A DNA stretch of 64,000 bases, from positions 6,212,748-6,276,747 of the forward strand of contig JAJEKV010000031.1 in the NCBI GenBank assembly GCA_021234155.1, read 5' to 3'. The position numbers and the translations under genes are program-made. The DNA is from Isoetes taiwanensis (Eukaryota > Streptophyta > Lycopodiopsida > Isoetales > Isoetaceae). The notes under the pieces are model-generated. The model ran no database searches. It worked only from the letters and a program-made list of their open reading frames with translations, and was not told where the DNA came from. Shown in pieces: positions 12,420 to 23,186 of the stretch (the stretch's first letter is position 1; the number at the start of each line of letters is the position of its first letter).

Positions 12420-12557
12420 ACAGCACCCCACGCCAGCCAGAACCATCCACACCAAGACAAGCTTCATCCATACCAAGACGAGCTTGTGGTGGTCGCTCCT
12501 GATCGCTCTTGATTCCTACCTGCTTTCCACGTCTGTTTTCTGCGTCCTCTAAGTAAG

Positions 12558-14357
12558 GTAAGCCTGTTATTTTCTTTACGGTTTTAATTTCTCCCTTTGC
12601 TTGAATCCATATGCCACGCTCTGTGGATGCTGCGAGTAAGTGATTGTGGACAGCGATATTTGGTTAGTTTCGTGGTGCTTTGTCTGTTTTTTATGCATTG
12701 AGCAGATATCTGTTATGTGGTTGCTTTCTCTGTCGGTTTTCTTCTGTTTGTGTTTTGGTTTTGATGGCCCCTCAGCCCAGTTGGGTAAATTTGGCCCCAG
12801 TTTGCCGTCTGCCAGATCAATTGGCAGTAGGGCATCAATCGGTTTGGTTTATCCGATCAGCATGGATCATCCCCGGGCCGATATGGCTCCACAGTTTCTT
12901 CCTTTAAGCTCCTCCTTTTTTCCTATGCTGGCCGATTATCCTGATCTGAGTTTATTCGTTCAGTACTTGGGACCTGCATTTTTGTAAATCCCTTTGGTTT
13001 TGATCGCCCACAGCCTGCTTGGGCAAGATCTGCCCCCGGCTTGCCGTCTGCCAAATTGATCGGCAGTGGGGCATCAGACCGGATCTTGCCTGGTCCGATC
13101 AGCTTGGTTCGGTGCTAGGCCATTGAGACTTAGGCATTTTCTTCCAGCAGTACCATAGATAGGCCGAATCTGCTCTTTTCTGATTCTTCAAGATAAAATT
13201 TTTCTTCACAGGCCGATTCTGCTCCTTTCTCTTTTATCTGGCTGATTCTCTAGCTCTGATTTTTTCGGCCCCCCTTTATTACTCTGATCACCACCACAGG
13301 TTTTTCGCCTCCCCGTTTGTTTTACGGTTTTACGCCATCAGTGTTTCCGGCCTGCCATCGCCACCGCTCCCGCCTTCTTTAATTGGGAGGGATACCAGGT
13401 TCGATCCCCTGTTTTCCGGGGATGCCCACTTCGGGTTTTCCTGGCATTAGCTCCCCCTTTTTTGTCTTGGGGCGTTACCGTCATGGAATTCCCTTGCCCT
13501 CTTTCCCATATTGTTTTTGTCTTTGGGCGTTGCCGTCATTGAATTCCCTTACCCTCTTTCCCATATTGTTGTTTGTCTCTGGACGTTGCCGTCATTGAAT
13601 TCCCTTGCCCTCTTTCCCTTATTGTTTTTGTCTTTGGGCGTTGCCGTCATTGATTTCCCTTTGCCCTCCTTCCCATATTGTTGGACATATAAGATTGCAT
13701 TTAATATTCATGTAATATTAATATTTAATCTTGCATATTTAATATTGCATAACAGATGAAATATCTAATACTGCATATTATGAATATGTAATATTACATA
13801 TTTAATATTGCATTTATGAACATGTAATATTACATATTGCATTTTCTCATACTGTTTATGAATATTGTTTTTTGAGTTGTTTTCGGTTTTGGTTAGCTCT
13901 ATGATCGTGTGATTACCCTAGGAGTTCTCTATGATGTTTGTTTGGTAGTGGTTGTTCGTTTTCTATTACATGGGCTCTAGTTTACTCTTTCCTTGGGCGT
14001 ATGATTGGTTACAACGACCCCATGGTTTTTTATTTTTTGCTCTATAAATTTGGTGAATTTTGCCTGCATATTTCCGGTTTTATGGTCTTCGTTTCCCCAG
14101 TATCGCCTTTAGGATCTTTCATATTGTCTGGGGTCACCTTGACTACGATTTCCCTTGCATTTTTTCTAGGTTGCTAAGGTTTTGTCTCGTGGTCGTTAGT
14201 TGTCTTTCCCCCCCTGGTGTGTTGTGACGTTATCTACGTTTAGGTTGTTGTGGTTTCGTGCACCGCCCATCCTTTTTTGTCTTTCTCTCCCCATGCGCTT
14301 TATGGTTTTATCGTTTGTTGTTTGTCTCGTTCTAATGCGTGCGACTTGCTGTTTTAG
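12558..14357 (+). other. Probable 5' leader intron of the DIRS-like element
   Basis: A good donor (AAGTAAG|GTAAGC at 12557/12558) and a good acceptor (TTGCTGTTTTAG ending 14357) bracket 1.8 kb of T-rich sequence without a convincing ORF. The first in-frame ATG (14370) lies 12 nt after the acceptor. The interval contains a diverged 110-bp duplication (about 12757-12870 and 12995-13110), a four-unit 56-bp minisatellite (13467-13684) and an AT-rich block (13685-13870). Splicing is inferred from the signals only. Confidence 0.5.
13467..13684 (+). repeat. 56-bp minisatellite, four units
   Basis: Units begin TGTCTTTGGGCGTTGCCGTC at about 13467, 13519, 13575 and 13631, and end TTTCCCATATTGTT. Small substitutions separate the units. 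It lies inside the inferred leader intron. Confidence 0.85.
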
Positions 14358-14369
14358 ACTTTTTACATT

Positions 14370-15433
14370 ATGGCAGATCAGGGCTCTCCCAGCACATCTC
14401 AGGCTTCTTTACGAGCCCGACGGTGGCGGGTTGCTATCGATCGCCCCTTCTACCCGCTTTGTCAGACGTGCACGCATGCCATTGCGATTTCTATTGCACC
14501 TGAGGTGCCTTCCATGCACTCCTCACGCATACGTTGAACCACCCATCATGGCGATCCCCCCGTCGGATGCCGCGAGCATGACTTCTCTCTTGGGCTCGGC
14601 CGGTCCGTCTCGGGTTGTCTCTTCTGTGTCTTTTGCCCCGGTTCCTCCCCCAGTTTTTTCTCTGGCTTCAGCGGGTCCTTCTATAGGGCTCAGCCATTCC
14701 TTGCCGACCGCGGGCCCCTCCATTCCTTCTCCATCTTTGGATATGGTGCCTCATTTTTGCTGCCGGACCCTCCGATTCTGAGATAGCGCGGATCTGAAGC
14801 CTCGCGATCTTCACCGCCCCGGCTTACATTGCATGGCAGATTGAGGTGCTTCGCCAAGAGGTTCGAGAACGGGCGTCTCGATCTGTTCCCAACTTTAAGA
14901 GGGAATCGTCACGCCACCAATATGAGTTCCTTTGTGCCACGAAGTCTAGATTCCGGGAGCTTCATGCCCGTTTAACAGCTTTGTCCCCTCGGGTTTGCGT
15001 CGATTCTTTGATTATTGAGGAAGGTAAGGCCGCCACTCTGCAGAGAATGAAGTTTTTGATTATTGCTGATCGCGAAGGCTATGATGTCGCCTTGGATTTT
15101 GATGATCATGCGGGCCCCGCTTTATCTGCTGATGATTCCAGGAAATTGAAGCTAGCTCGGCAAATGCACCGTGATCGGCGCCCCTCGGCGTCTAGACCCT
15201 CTGCTCCCTCCACTGGCTCTTCTTTCTCTGCCCCGCCTCCTTCCCAGTTCTCTTCAGCTAGATCCGGTTCTCGTCCTTTTTGCACCTTTTGTGGTCGTCT
15301 TGGCCATCGTATTGAAACTTGCCATGCTCGCGCTAATGCCAGATCTCCTAGCACTCCTCTGCCACCTTTGATTCCAACCCCGGGTCCTTTGGTGCCGGCC
15401 CCGACTCCATTTTTCCCTCGTCCCGGTCCATGA
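14370..15433 (+). pseudogene. DIRS-like gag region with CCHC zinc knuckle, frameshifted
   Basis: Coding-like sequence in three frames. It starts MADQGSPSTSQASLRARR (14370-14537), continues in another frame as a Pro/Ser-rich segment (to 14781), and then in a third frame from about 14800 to 15433. The third part includes SSRHQYEFLCATKSRF, resembling the QYEF block of Ngaro/DIRS gag-like proteins, then a Ser/Pro linker. It ends in a zinc knuckle, CTFC-GRLG-H-RIET-C (C-X2-C-X4-H-X4-C, about 15280-15320), that would bind the RNA template. At least two frameshifts disrupt it. Family resemblance is from motif and position. Confidence 0.65.
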
Positions 15434-15911
15434 CTCATGTTTCCCCCTGTTTTTTCTGCTTTGAAAGTTAAAGCAACATTATTATGTATGGTATTCGTTG
15501 AATGCTGTTGTCTCGTCCCATTCTTGGTTAGCTCACGTTCGTTGTTCTTAGGTTTGAGTTTTTTGGTTTCCATTATTTTATGGTTATAACGTGTTAGGCT
15601 GATAGTCAGATTGGGGTTGGGGGGAGTTAGATGAATTGGTATTGGGCATGCAATTTGAAAGGTTGTTTAAGTATGTGTTGTCCTTGCCTCAAAAGCTCTC
15701 TCTAGTATTCGTGCAATTTTTTCTCCTCGGGTTAAAGGTTGCATGTGGGTTATTTTTGTATGCGAGGTTTTCGGTTTGAGCTTGTGTTGGATTAACTCGG
15801 CGTGCAGGGTTATAGGCTTGCATGATGCTACATGGATCCCGTTGCCTACTTGGTTTGATGATTTCCATTGTTGCTAGGTTGTTTACTTACAGTTTTGTGG
15901 CCTCTTTTCAG
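15434..15911 (+). other. Gap between gag and RT, probable intron
   Basis: No conserved coding. It ends with TGTGGCCTCTTTTCAG (AG at 15910-15911), a strong acceptor. The RT frame is open from the next base. A donor near the end of gag is not obvious. Confidence 0.4.
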
Positions 15912-17883
15912 AATGTGCTCCATTCACATCGGTCATCCCTCATCTTGGCATCGACCCCTCCCCAGCTGATGATTTGGCTTCTGCTGCTATAGTCCTGGAT
16001 CGCCTTCATGTGTCTCTTCCTTTTTGGCGATCCATTTGCTCCTCACAACAGGTGTTGACTTGGATACAGTTTGGTTATCGCCTTCCTTGGTCATCCACGT
16101 GTCCGTCTGTTGCTTTTGCCGCCTCAAACCACTCGTCCGTGTCTGCCCATCTAGACTTTGCTCGCAGTGCTATAGCCGATCTCCTTCGCACAGGTGCCGC
16201 TTCTCCAGTCTCCTCCCGTCCTTTCTTCTGTTCCCCCTTGGGGGTCGTCCCCAAAGGCCTAGACAAATTCCGTCTCATCTTAGATATGCGCTATCTGAAC
16301 TCTTTCTTGACTATCCCCACCTTTCGGTATGAGTCCCTCGAGCTGTTGTCACATTTGAGTCTGCCCAACGATTTTCTCTTTGCTGTCGACCTCAAATCCG
16401 GCTACCACCATGTCACGATCTGGCCTCCTCATCACACTTTTTTGGGTTTTGGTCTTGAGGGTCAGTTCTATGTCTTTAATGTCCTCCCCTTTGGTCTAGC
16501 TTCAGCCCCTTTTGTTTTTACCAAATTAATCAGACAGCTAGTTCGGTTTTGGCGAGGTCAGGGCCATCCGTTGCTTACCCTACGTTGATGATATTCTATT
16601 CCTGTGCCAGTCACGTCCTGAGTTTCTGCAGATTCGCGTCATTTCGGACTTGCAGCAGGCCGGTTTTCTCCTAGCTTGGAAGAAGTGTCGGTTTCGTCTC
16701 TCCCATCGCACAATTTTCTTAGGTTTCATAGTGGATGCTCATGAGGGTTTCTTTCGTATTTCTCGGGCTAAGAAGGATCGGGTTCTGTCTCTATGCTCCT
16801 GTCTGTTATCTTTCCAAAATGTCATTCCTCGCCTGATTGCCCGTTTCCTTGGCTTTATCCAATCCCTACGCTTGGTCTTGGGTCACCTTTGTGCTGCCTT
16901 ATCTTGTGGCCTTCATGCTGATCTGCGTCTAGCCGACCTTTGGGATACCCCCCTTCTACTGTCTCCCCTTGCGAAACAGGAGGTCCGGCTTTGGCAAACC
17001 CTAATTTATCAGTTCGACAGAGCCCCTTTGTGGCCGCCTACTGTGGTTAGGTCCACCTTGGGTTTTGATGCCAGTGATGAGGGATGGGATGGTTGGCTTT
17101 CACGTCCGGGTTCTGAACTTCTCTCTTTTTCTGGGGACTTCTCGACAGATGCCCGCCTCCAATCATCCACTTGGCGTGAACGTTTTGCTCTTTTCCAGAT
17201 CCTGCAGCGGTGTGTCTCATTGTTAACTAACTCACGGGTGATAGCTCGCGGGGACAATCAGAATGTGTTCTTTTTATTGCAGAATGGTGGTTCGCGATCC
17301 CCTGTTCTTCATTTTTTGCTGTTGGAAGTACTAATTTTTTGCTATCAACACCATATTCAGTTGGATCCAGTTTGGGTTCCACGCTTGGAGAATGAGTGGG
17401 CTGATTATCTTTCCAAGATCCGAGCCTTTGATGAATTTTCTCTGTCTCCTTCAGTTTTTTGCCTCTTGGATGAGCGTTGGGGGCCTCATCATGTGGATCG
17501 CTTTGCTAGCCCTTCCAACACCCTCCTGCCAGTTTTCAACACCAAGGATTGTTACCCTCATCGGATCGCACCTGACGCCTTTTCTTATGACTGGCATTTG
17601 TTCAACAACTACTGCTTTCCTCCACCTTCCTTGGTTCCCGAAGTTCTGCATCATGCTCGCATTTGCAAGGCTCGCCTTACACTTCTTGTTTTCTCATGGC
17701 CTTCTGCCCCTTGATGGCCACTGCTGGCTGTTGACTCCTCCACTTGGCAATCTTTTGTTCAAGACGCAGTTTTCTTTCATGAATTTTCCCATGCCTTACT
17801 CCCATCACCTTCTTCCCGCCTTGCGGGTTTTCGTCGTCATGCGGCTCTGTTCGCCTTACGTTGTGATTTTTCTGATACTTAAA
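15912..17883 (+). pseudogene. DIRS-like reverse transcriptase-RNase H (one frameshift, one in-frame stop)
   Basis: RT blocks: GVVPKGLDKFRLILDMRYLN (about 16240-16300), FAVDLKSGYHHV (about 16380), LPFGLASAPFVFTK (about 16490). The frame is lost near 16530-16580: the catalytic YVDD (16581-16592) lies in the frame used downstream. RNase H follows, with GFDASDEGWDG (about 17060) and ARGDNQNVFFLLQNGG (about 17242). A C-terminal module then has DRFASPSN...LP.FN, APDAFSYDW and PPPSLVP (17495-17630). An in-frame TGA sits right after WPSAP (17715-17717), inside a conserved WPSAPxWPL block of this family. The frame then continues to 17883. RT copies the RNA; RNase H removes it. Confidence 0.85.
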
Positions 17884-18093
17884 ATTGTCTTTTCTCACGC
17901 CGTTCACTGGTCCGGCATGATTCTTCTTACGAGTTTTCTTTTTTATCATAGTATAGGGTTGTTCTTCAGTTGTTTGTTGGCTTTGTGTTTGGCTTCTGGG
18001 TTGTTGGTCGTTTTTGGTATGGCTTAGAGTAGTACTTGGTGATGTTATCATTTTGTTAGTTGATATTAACTCTTGTTTATCCCCTTGTTCCAG
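17884..18093 (+). other. Probable intron tail between RNase H and recombinase
   Basis: T-rich sequence ending TGATATTAACTC...CCCCTTGTTCCAG (AG at 18092-18093), with a branch-point-like ATTAAC about 25 nt upstream. The recombinase similarity starts right after it. The donor is not assigned. Confidence 0.4.
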
Positions 18094-19058
18094 ATATCTT
18101 GCCTTTTTACGACGGCCCCTCATTGCCCTTCTTTGCCTCGGCTATGGCATCTGTCCTCCAGTCTCGCGCGCCCTCGACCTTGCTCAGTTATTCTTCCGCC
18201 TGGCTACAATTTCGTCGTTGGTGTCTTTCTCAGCAGCTTACGTCCTTGCCTGCTTCCTCTTTGCATGTTGCTGCATTCTTTTCCTCTTTGGTTTCCACCC
18301 ATCGTAGCCCTACTTCTATAGGGGTCGCCTCTGCCGCAATTACCTTTTTTCACAGCTTGGTCAACCTCCCGTCTCCTTGTTCAGCCCCCCTTCCTGCTTT
18401 GGTCCGCCAAACTGCTCCTCGTACCCACACTTCTTCACGGCGGCATTTACCTCTTACCGCATCTCACGTCCGCCAGGTCATCTCCCTTCTCGCCCCCGCA
18501 AGAGCCGATTGGCGCAGCCTTATGAAAGCATGCCTTGTCACTATCTGCTTTGCTGGTTTTCTCCGCATCTCTGAGGCACTGCACTTGAATTGGCGCGACC
18601 TATCTTTTTTCCCCGACTACGTCCAGTTGCACATCCGCAGGTCTAAGTGTGACCAGTCTGCCGCTGGCCAGGAGGTCCTCATAGCCCGCACATTCTCCCC
18701 CTTTTGCCCGGTCATGTTATTGCAGCGTTTGTTGTCCGCATGCTATTTTTGCACCTCTGACCCACCTGAGGGAGGCCCTCTCTTTCGCTCATCCTTTTCC
18801 TCCACGCGCCCTTTGTCTTATGCTGCTGCCCGTTCTTGGTGGTTTGAGGCCCTGCGTCATATCGGTTTGGAGCCTCGAGATTTTGGCACCCATGCGGGCC
18901 GTAGGGGCGGTGCTACCACAGCTACTGCTACGTCTGTCCCTTCTGACATTGTCCGCTCTCATGGGCGTTGGCGCTCTGCTGCTTCCCACTCACGCTACAT
19001 TCTACCCGATATTCGGGGCGGCGCCAGCATTTTTCGCCATCACGGGTCTTTGAGGTAG
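18094..19058 (+). CDS. Tyrosine recombinase (YR) of the DIRS-like element
   Basis: Integrates the circular DNA form of the element by site-specific strand exchange. The open frame can be read from 18060 (332 codons), but similarity and the acceptor place the exon start at 18094. Numbered from 18060, the N-terminal core-binding part (about 28-100) has the RAPSTLLSYSSAWLQFRRWC helix. The catalytic domain carries Arg169 in FLRISEAL, Lys195 in the beta-hairpin RRSKCDQ, His278 and Arg281 in THAGRRGGAT, His301 in HGRWRS and the nucleophile Tyr313 in SRYI. All six are present, so the enzyme looks intact although RT and gag are broken. It reads in the same frame as YVDD-RNase H. B1 begins 15 bp after its stop. 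Confidence 0.92.
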
Positions 19059-19073
19059 GTTCCTCTTCTATCG

Positions 19074-19109
19074 GCCACTTGTGTGTAGATCAGGACCCAT
19101 CCTAGGAAT
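19074..19109 (+). repeat. Split direct repeat B1
   Basis: 36 bp beginning GCCACTTGTGTGTAGATCAG and ending CCTAGGAAT; identical to B2. It abuts A2 and so recreates the circle junction. Confidence 0.92.
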
Positions 19110-19263
19110 GTCACGGTTCTATTGCGATAGCAATAGAACCGCCATTCCTTGGATGGGGACGCCCCATCTTCTCGCCCTCCTACTTATAGACCAGTTTTCC
19201 CATTATTGGCTATCGGCGTTCTCTTGGGCTTTGCTTTGGTCGTTTGCACCTCTACCTAGCTTC
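19110..19263 (+). repeat. Split direct repeat A2
   Basis: 154-bp copy of A1 with the same 12-bp inverted repeat (19114-19141). Identity ends sharply after CCTAGCTTC. Confidence 0.92.
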
Positions 19264-19846
19264 CCGCCCTTCCCCCCCGCTTTTTTGTCCTTCTCTGGAT
19301 GTGAGTTCATTTTCACTTCTTCGGTTTGGGTTCCTTAGATTCGTTGCGGATCCTTGGGGGCATGTGCATAGTTATATTTTCTTCTTCTCTCGGCGTGGCA
19401 ATGTTGCCTCCGAGGCGGTACCAACCGGTAGTCCTAGTAATGGTTTCCGGTTGGTCGACCGTGGTTTTCTCTCGGCGTAGCCCTGTGGCTTCCGATATTG
19501 TTTCTTCTCTCTGTCTTCAGGGCGTCGTTCCACGCCTACTATGGAACTTCTGACGACTAATGGGTTCTCTCTTTTCGTCTTTTCGGTGACAGGGTCTGCA
19601 ATCCACGGAGGCCCCTCAACTCAGGGGGATGACGTTCACGTCGGCTCCACAACAAACAGTTCGCACTCGATGGGGACGCACTTTTTGGCTTTGGCCAGAT
19701 TCTTTGTACTCACATTAAGTTTGACGGATTAAATGCTCTCGAGGATTGTCTATATTTCGGGGCATATAGTATTAAGCATTGTTTCATCCACCCTATGGGG
19801 GCTCTTTGTACTTAAAATTTTTTCCAAAGCTCAATGAGAACACCTC
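19264..19846 (+). other. A2-B2 spacer of the DIRS-like element
   Basis: 583 bp without a convincing gene. It probably holds the 3' UTR used to template the ends. A CTTCTCTCGGCG motif recurs near 19382 and 19458. Confidence 0.6.
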
Positions 19847-19882
19847 GCCACTTGTGTGTAGATCAGGACCCATCCTAGGAAT
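19847..19882 (+). repeat. Split direct repeat B2, right end of the DIRS-like element
   Basis: 36-bp copy of B1 whose final AAT (19880-19882) matches the AAT just left of A1. After it the flank continues ATACATAC. Confidence 0.92.
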
Positions 19883-20217
19883 ATACATACAAATGTGTGC
19901 TTACGTGCTTAGGTGCTGGAACAACAAATCACTTGCAAAGAATTAAATCAATTTGGTTAAGTGTCAAAGAATTACAATGTTATTGGGAGACTGGCCATAA
20001 TTTTTTCATGGGTCTCCTGTGAAATTTTGTACATGTATGTGCCTTCTATTTTGTCCATATCAATTTTAGGATATCTTACCACGTGGTTGTTTAGTGAGCA
20101 ACATGTACTTGAAATTACCCAAAAATTGATAATCGGTCCACTTAAGATAACCTCATGCACTCCAAATTTTTGCCCCCATCCATCTTTGTATGAATCTTCA
20201 AGTGTGCATTTGGGTTA
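19883..20217. other. Non-coding spacer between the DIRS-like element and gypsy 2
   Basis: No gene seen. Its last five bases, GGTTA (20213-20217), are the left target duplication of gypsy 2. It is therefore continuous with 38203 onward in the pre-insertion locus and would lie downstream of the minus-strand transposase-like gene there. Confidence 0.6.
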
Positions 20218-21863
20218 TGTGACGTTCGGGACGATTATCACGGTCCCGGGGTGATCTTTATCGCATCGCTGCCTCGCGTACTGCGCCACTCCGACGGACA
20301 TGCACGCTAACGTGTAGCCAGGTGGGTAGCCCTAGGGGGCAACTTGCCAGAAATATGTGCAACCATTAATGTGCACATTTTCCAATGTACACATTAATGT
20401 GGGCACACATTTCCATGTGGACACTTGATGCCAAGTGGGCCATACCCAAGTGTGCAATTAATGTGCACATTTTCCAATGTACACATTAATGTGGGCACAC
20501 ATTTCCATGTGGGCACATTTGGCCACCTAGCCATTAAAGGCAAGTGGGCCCATTACCAATTATCCCACATGCCTAAAGGGGATAATTGGAAACCCTAGCC
20601 AACCCCTTGTCTATTAAGGGAGGGAAACCCTAACTTGCCCAATTTCGTTTCTAGGGTTTTAGAACTCTGTTTTGGCTGCCTCAAGAGCCAAAACCGCATC
20701 CCAGGCTCTGCCTGAGTGAACTGTACCCTCAGTTTCCCTTGATTCGAGCGTTTCAGCAGGATGGTCGAGCTCAGGTCAGGAGGAGTCCCTCAAGGATCAG
20801 GTATTTAGGCAATTTAATAGCTAAACCCTCTTTTAGCCATTAAATCAGTAGGGTTAGCCTATCAAATTGCCCATAGCAGCCTTCTAGATCTCTAGGTACC
20901 AGACTCTAACTAAAGAACCTAACTCTATGATATAGATTAGATCTTGTTCTTTAGTTCTCTTATGATGTATGGGAAGATGTACTTCTATGAACTCCTTGTA
21001 TTGGGAAGGGGGGTAGAGACCTAAAGCTTGGTTGGTAGTGGATGCTCCTAGATTAGCCTCTCTAGCACCATATAGATTCGGCCTGTGTACAAGAGCCACA
21101 CCGGGTTGTGGGTGAAGGGGCTAGACTGGCTCATAAGGAGGTTCGTGTCCTGACTCTTGAACGATCCCTCTGGCGTGTAAAGTCTACCGGGGATCATTGT
21201 GACTAGGTCTAATGGCTTGCCACTGAGTGTGGGCAGGGCATGGGCTCGACACCCGTGAAGTGGGATTCACTTTCCATTGGGTTCAAGTCGAATAAGAGCA
21301 GTGGCTCTCTAGTCTCCTTGAGTCAGCATGTAGATCTCTGGAGGGAGTGATCCCTGCCTGCCCCATCGGGCCTGGGGAGATGTAACCCAGGAATAGCCCT
21401 TTCGGCTATGCATCCCCTCTGATCAAGTCCCAACACTCTTCAATCTACTCGCAAAGTGTGCACGGGAGGGGCGGATGGAGTGGACTACCCATTGCCATGT
21501 TCGATGCCGCCCAAATCCATTGCCATGAATTGGCATGCGCAATGAACTCTGGAGACCCAAGCTTGTCAGTCCATCCCTGTGTCTGAGCCTTGGGTAGGAT
21601 CTCCCATATGCATTGTGCTGATCATTGTCTATGCAGATGTGATGTACCACCCTAAGGGTGGATATGTGATGCTTTGTATACTGACATGTATGTTTACGCT
21701 TCCGCAGCTAGGTAGGCCCTGAGGGAGACGGGGTAAAATGACCCCTTCACTCTTCCCACTGGAACCCGTCTCGGTTGCAGTGTCATGTGGAGGGCCCTGT
21801 ATCGGCATGGCGCTGGTATGGGGGAAGAACTCCTGTTTGTATACGGTGGGTGCACCGTATATG
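20218..21863 (+). repeat. gypsy 2 5' LTR, main part (interrupted by copia)
   Basis: Nearly identical to the 3' LTR except for three features. The first 60 bp after TGTGACGTTC differ strongly, a 45-bp stretch near 21229-21275 is absent from the 3' LTR, and the last 16 bp lie beyond the copia at 26528-26543. U3 has a 92-bp partial tandem duplication (20365 and 20457). Two AAACCCTA telo-box-like motifs (about 20590 and 20627) flank CTATTAAGGG. Confidence 0.92.
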
Positions 21864-22322
21864 TGTTAGAATTTGAAAATAATGTATTCAATAAACTGAT
21901 ACTCAATACACTGACAACAAGATCAATCAGGCGCTCAACCAATCTCCTGCTTCATATCTCGACCTGCAAGCTCACCTGTCTATCCATTACTCCAGTATTT
22001 ATCTCCATATTTACTTTCCAATCCGGGTGCATCCACTTGTCAAATTGTGCATCCCCTTCATATAGAAAGTTCTCCAACTTGCCTAAAAATCAGGAGTAGA
22101 TAGACTTGCCTTCCTTAAAATTCGGCCCTAGTTGACTTTGACTTTGACTGGTCAACGCAAACCCTAAGTGGCGGGCAGGGGGTGTCTGAGTGTTTCTAGC
22201 GAGCCCAGCAACACCCGGGTAGGGGGTGCCCGCCACCTTTGACTTTGACTTTGACTTTGACCTACTGCCACTGCTTCTCATAGGTCTTTCCATAGCCAAA
22301 AATAACATGACACCATTTAACA
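21864..22322 (-). repeat. copia 3' LTR (459 bp)
   Basis: Bounded by TGTTA...TAACA. It contains four TTTGAC hexamers (22238-22261) followed by the 61 bp shared with the element's other end (26462-26522). Confidence 0.88.
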
Positions 22323-22335
22323 CTTTCCCTTCATG

Positions 22336-22731
22336 TTATTTTTCCTTGCAACTGATCATTTCTCTCAGTCTACTAAATTTTAACTCTGTCAAAGCCTTTG
22401 TCAAAATATCTGCCAACTGCATGTCAGTTTGAACATATTGCAATTCAATGATTCTTTTCTTCACTAGGTCCCTTATGAAATGCATCTCCAGCTCGATATG
22501 CTTGGTCCTTTCATGTTGTATTGGATTTTTCGTCATTCCTATGCAACTGAGACTGTCAGAAAGCAATTTCAAAGGTTTTCTTTGCTCTATACCTATTTCT
22601 TGTAGCAACCTTTCACTCCATACTATTTCCTTAGCAGCAAGGGTTGCAGCTGCATATTCTGCTTCTGCAGATGACAGTGCTATTGCCTTTTGCTTCCTGC
22701 ATTTCCATGAGATGGGCCCTCCTCCTAGCAT
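22336..22731 (-). pseudogene. copia RNase H
   Basis: The frame contains WKCRKQKAIALSSAEAEYAA, the conserved KQ...SSAEAEY block with a catalytic Glu, then LLSDSLSCIGMTKNP (catalytic Asp region) and the C-terminal HIELEMHFIRD and ADILTKAL motifs. It is separated from the RT palm by a degraded stretch (22732-23186), so pol is broken. It removes RNA from the RNA-DNA hybrid during reverse transcription. Confidence 0.88.
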
Positions 22732-23186
22732 GCAAATAATTCCTGAAGTTGATTTTTTCTTTCATCGGTCTCCACCCCAATCTGAATCCAAAGATGATAG
22801 CAACTCCATGTTATCGTAATTAAATTGTATCCCATAATCTCGAGTTCCTTTCAAATATCTTAGAACCCTCTTAGTTTTTGCGGTGCTCCTTTCCAAAGTT
22901 ATGACAAGTATCTACTTAGAATATTGATTTGCAAATGAAATATCGGGTCTTGTGCGACTAGATAAATATAGTAAGCGACCAACTAACTCTTGATATGGAA
23001 TGTTTTCCATTTTCGACCTATCATCATTCAAATTCAAGGTTAGTTTGTTACCCGGAACCATGGGAGTTTTACCACCTTACAATCTTCCATGTTGAATCTT
23101 TTGAGCATGCCTGCAATATTCTCACCTTGTGTCAAAGTAAGAACCTGTTTGTCTCTATCTCCGAAAACTTCAATTCCTAAAAACTT

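Larger units (their letters stand above)
12266..19882 (+). mobile_element. DIRS/Ngaro-type tyrosine-recombinase retrotransposon with split direct repeats
   Basis: A 7.6-kb element with gag-like, RT, RNase H and tyrosine recombinase (YR) genes in order, and no integrase or LTRs. The termini are split direct repeats: A1 (12266-12419) at the left; B1 (19074-19109) immediately followed by A2 (19110-19263) after the YR gene; and B2 (19847-19882) at the right end. A1/A2 (154 bp) and B1/B2 (36 bp) look identical. B1-A2 thus equals the joined ends of a circular intermediate. AAT precedes A1 and ends B2, and there is no target duplication, as expected for YR insertion. Gag and RT carry frameshifts, so this copy is probably not autonomous, although the YR is intact. 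Confidence 0.92.

Noticed and set aside
12156-12512. 118-codon ORF across the left end of the DIRS-like element
   Set aside because: It crosses the insertion boundary and A1; its repeat occurs again at 19081-19338 only because A2 is the same sequence.
15106-15573. Minus-strand ORF opposite the DIRS gag
   Set aside because: GC-rich antisense shadow of the Ser/Pro-rich zinc-knuckle region.
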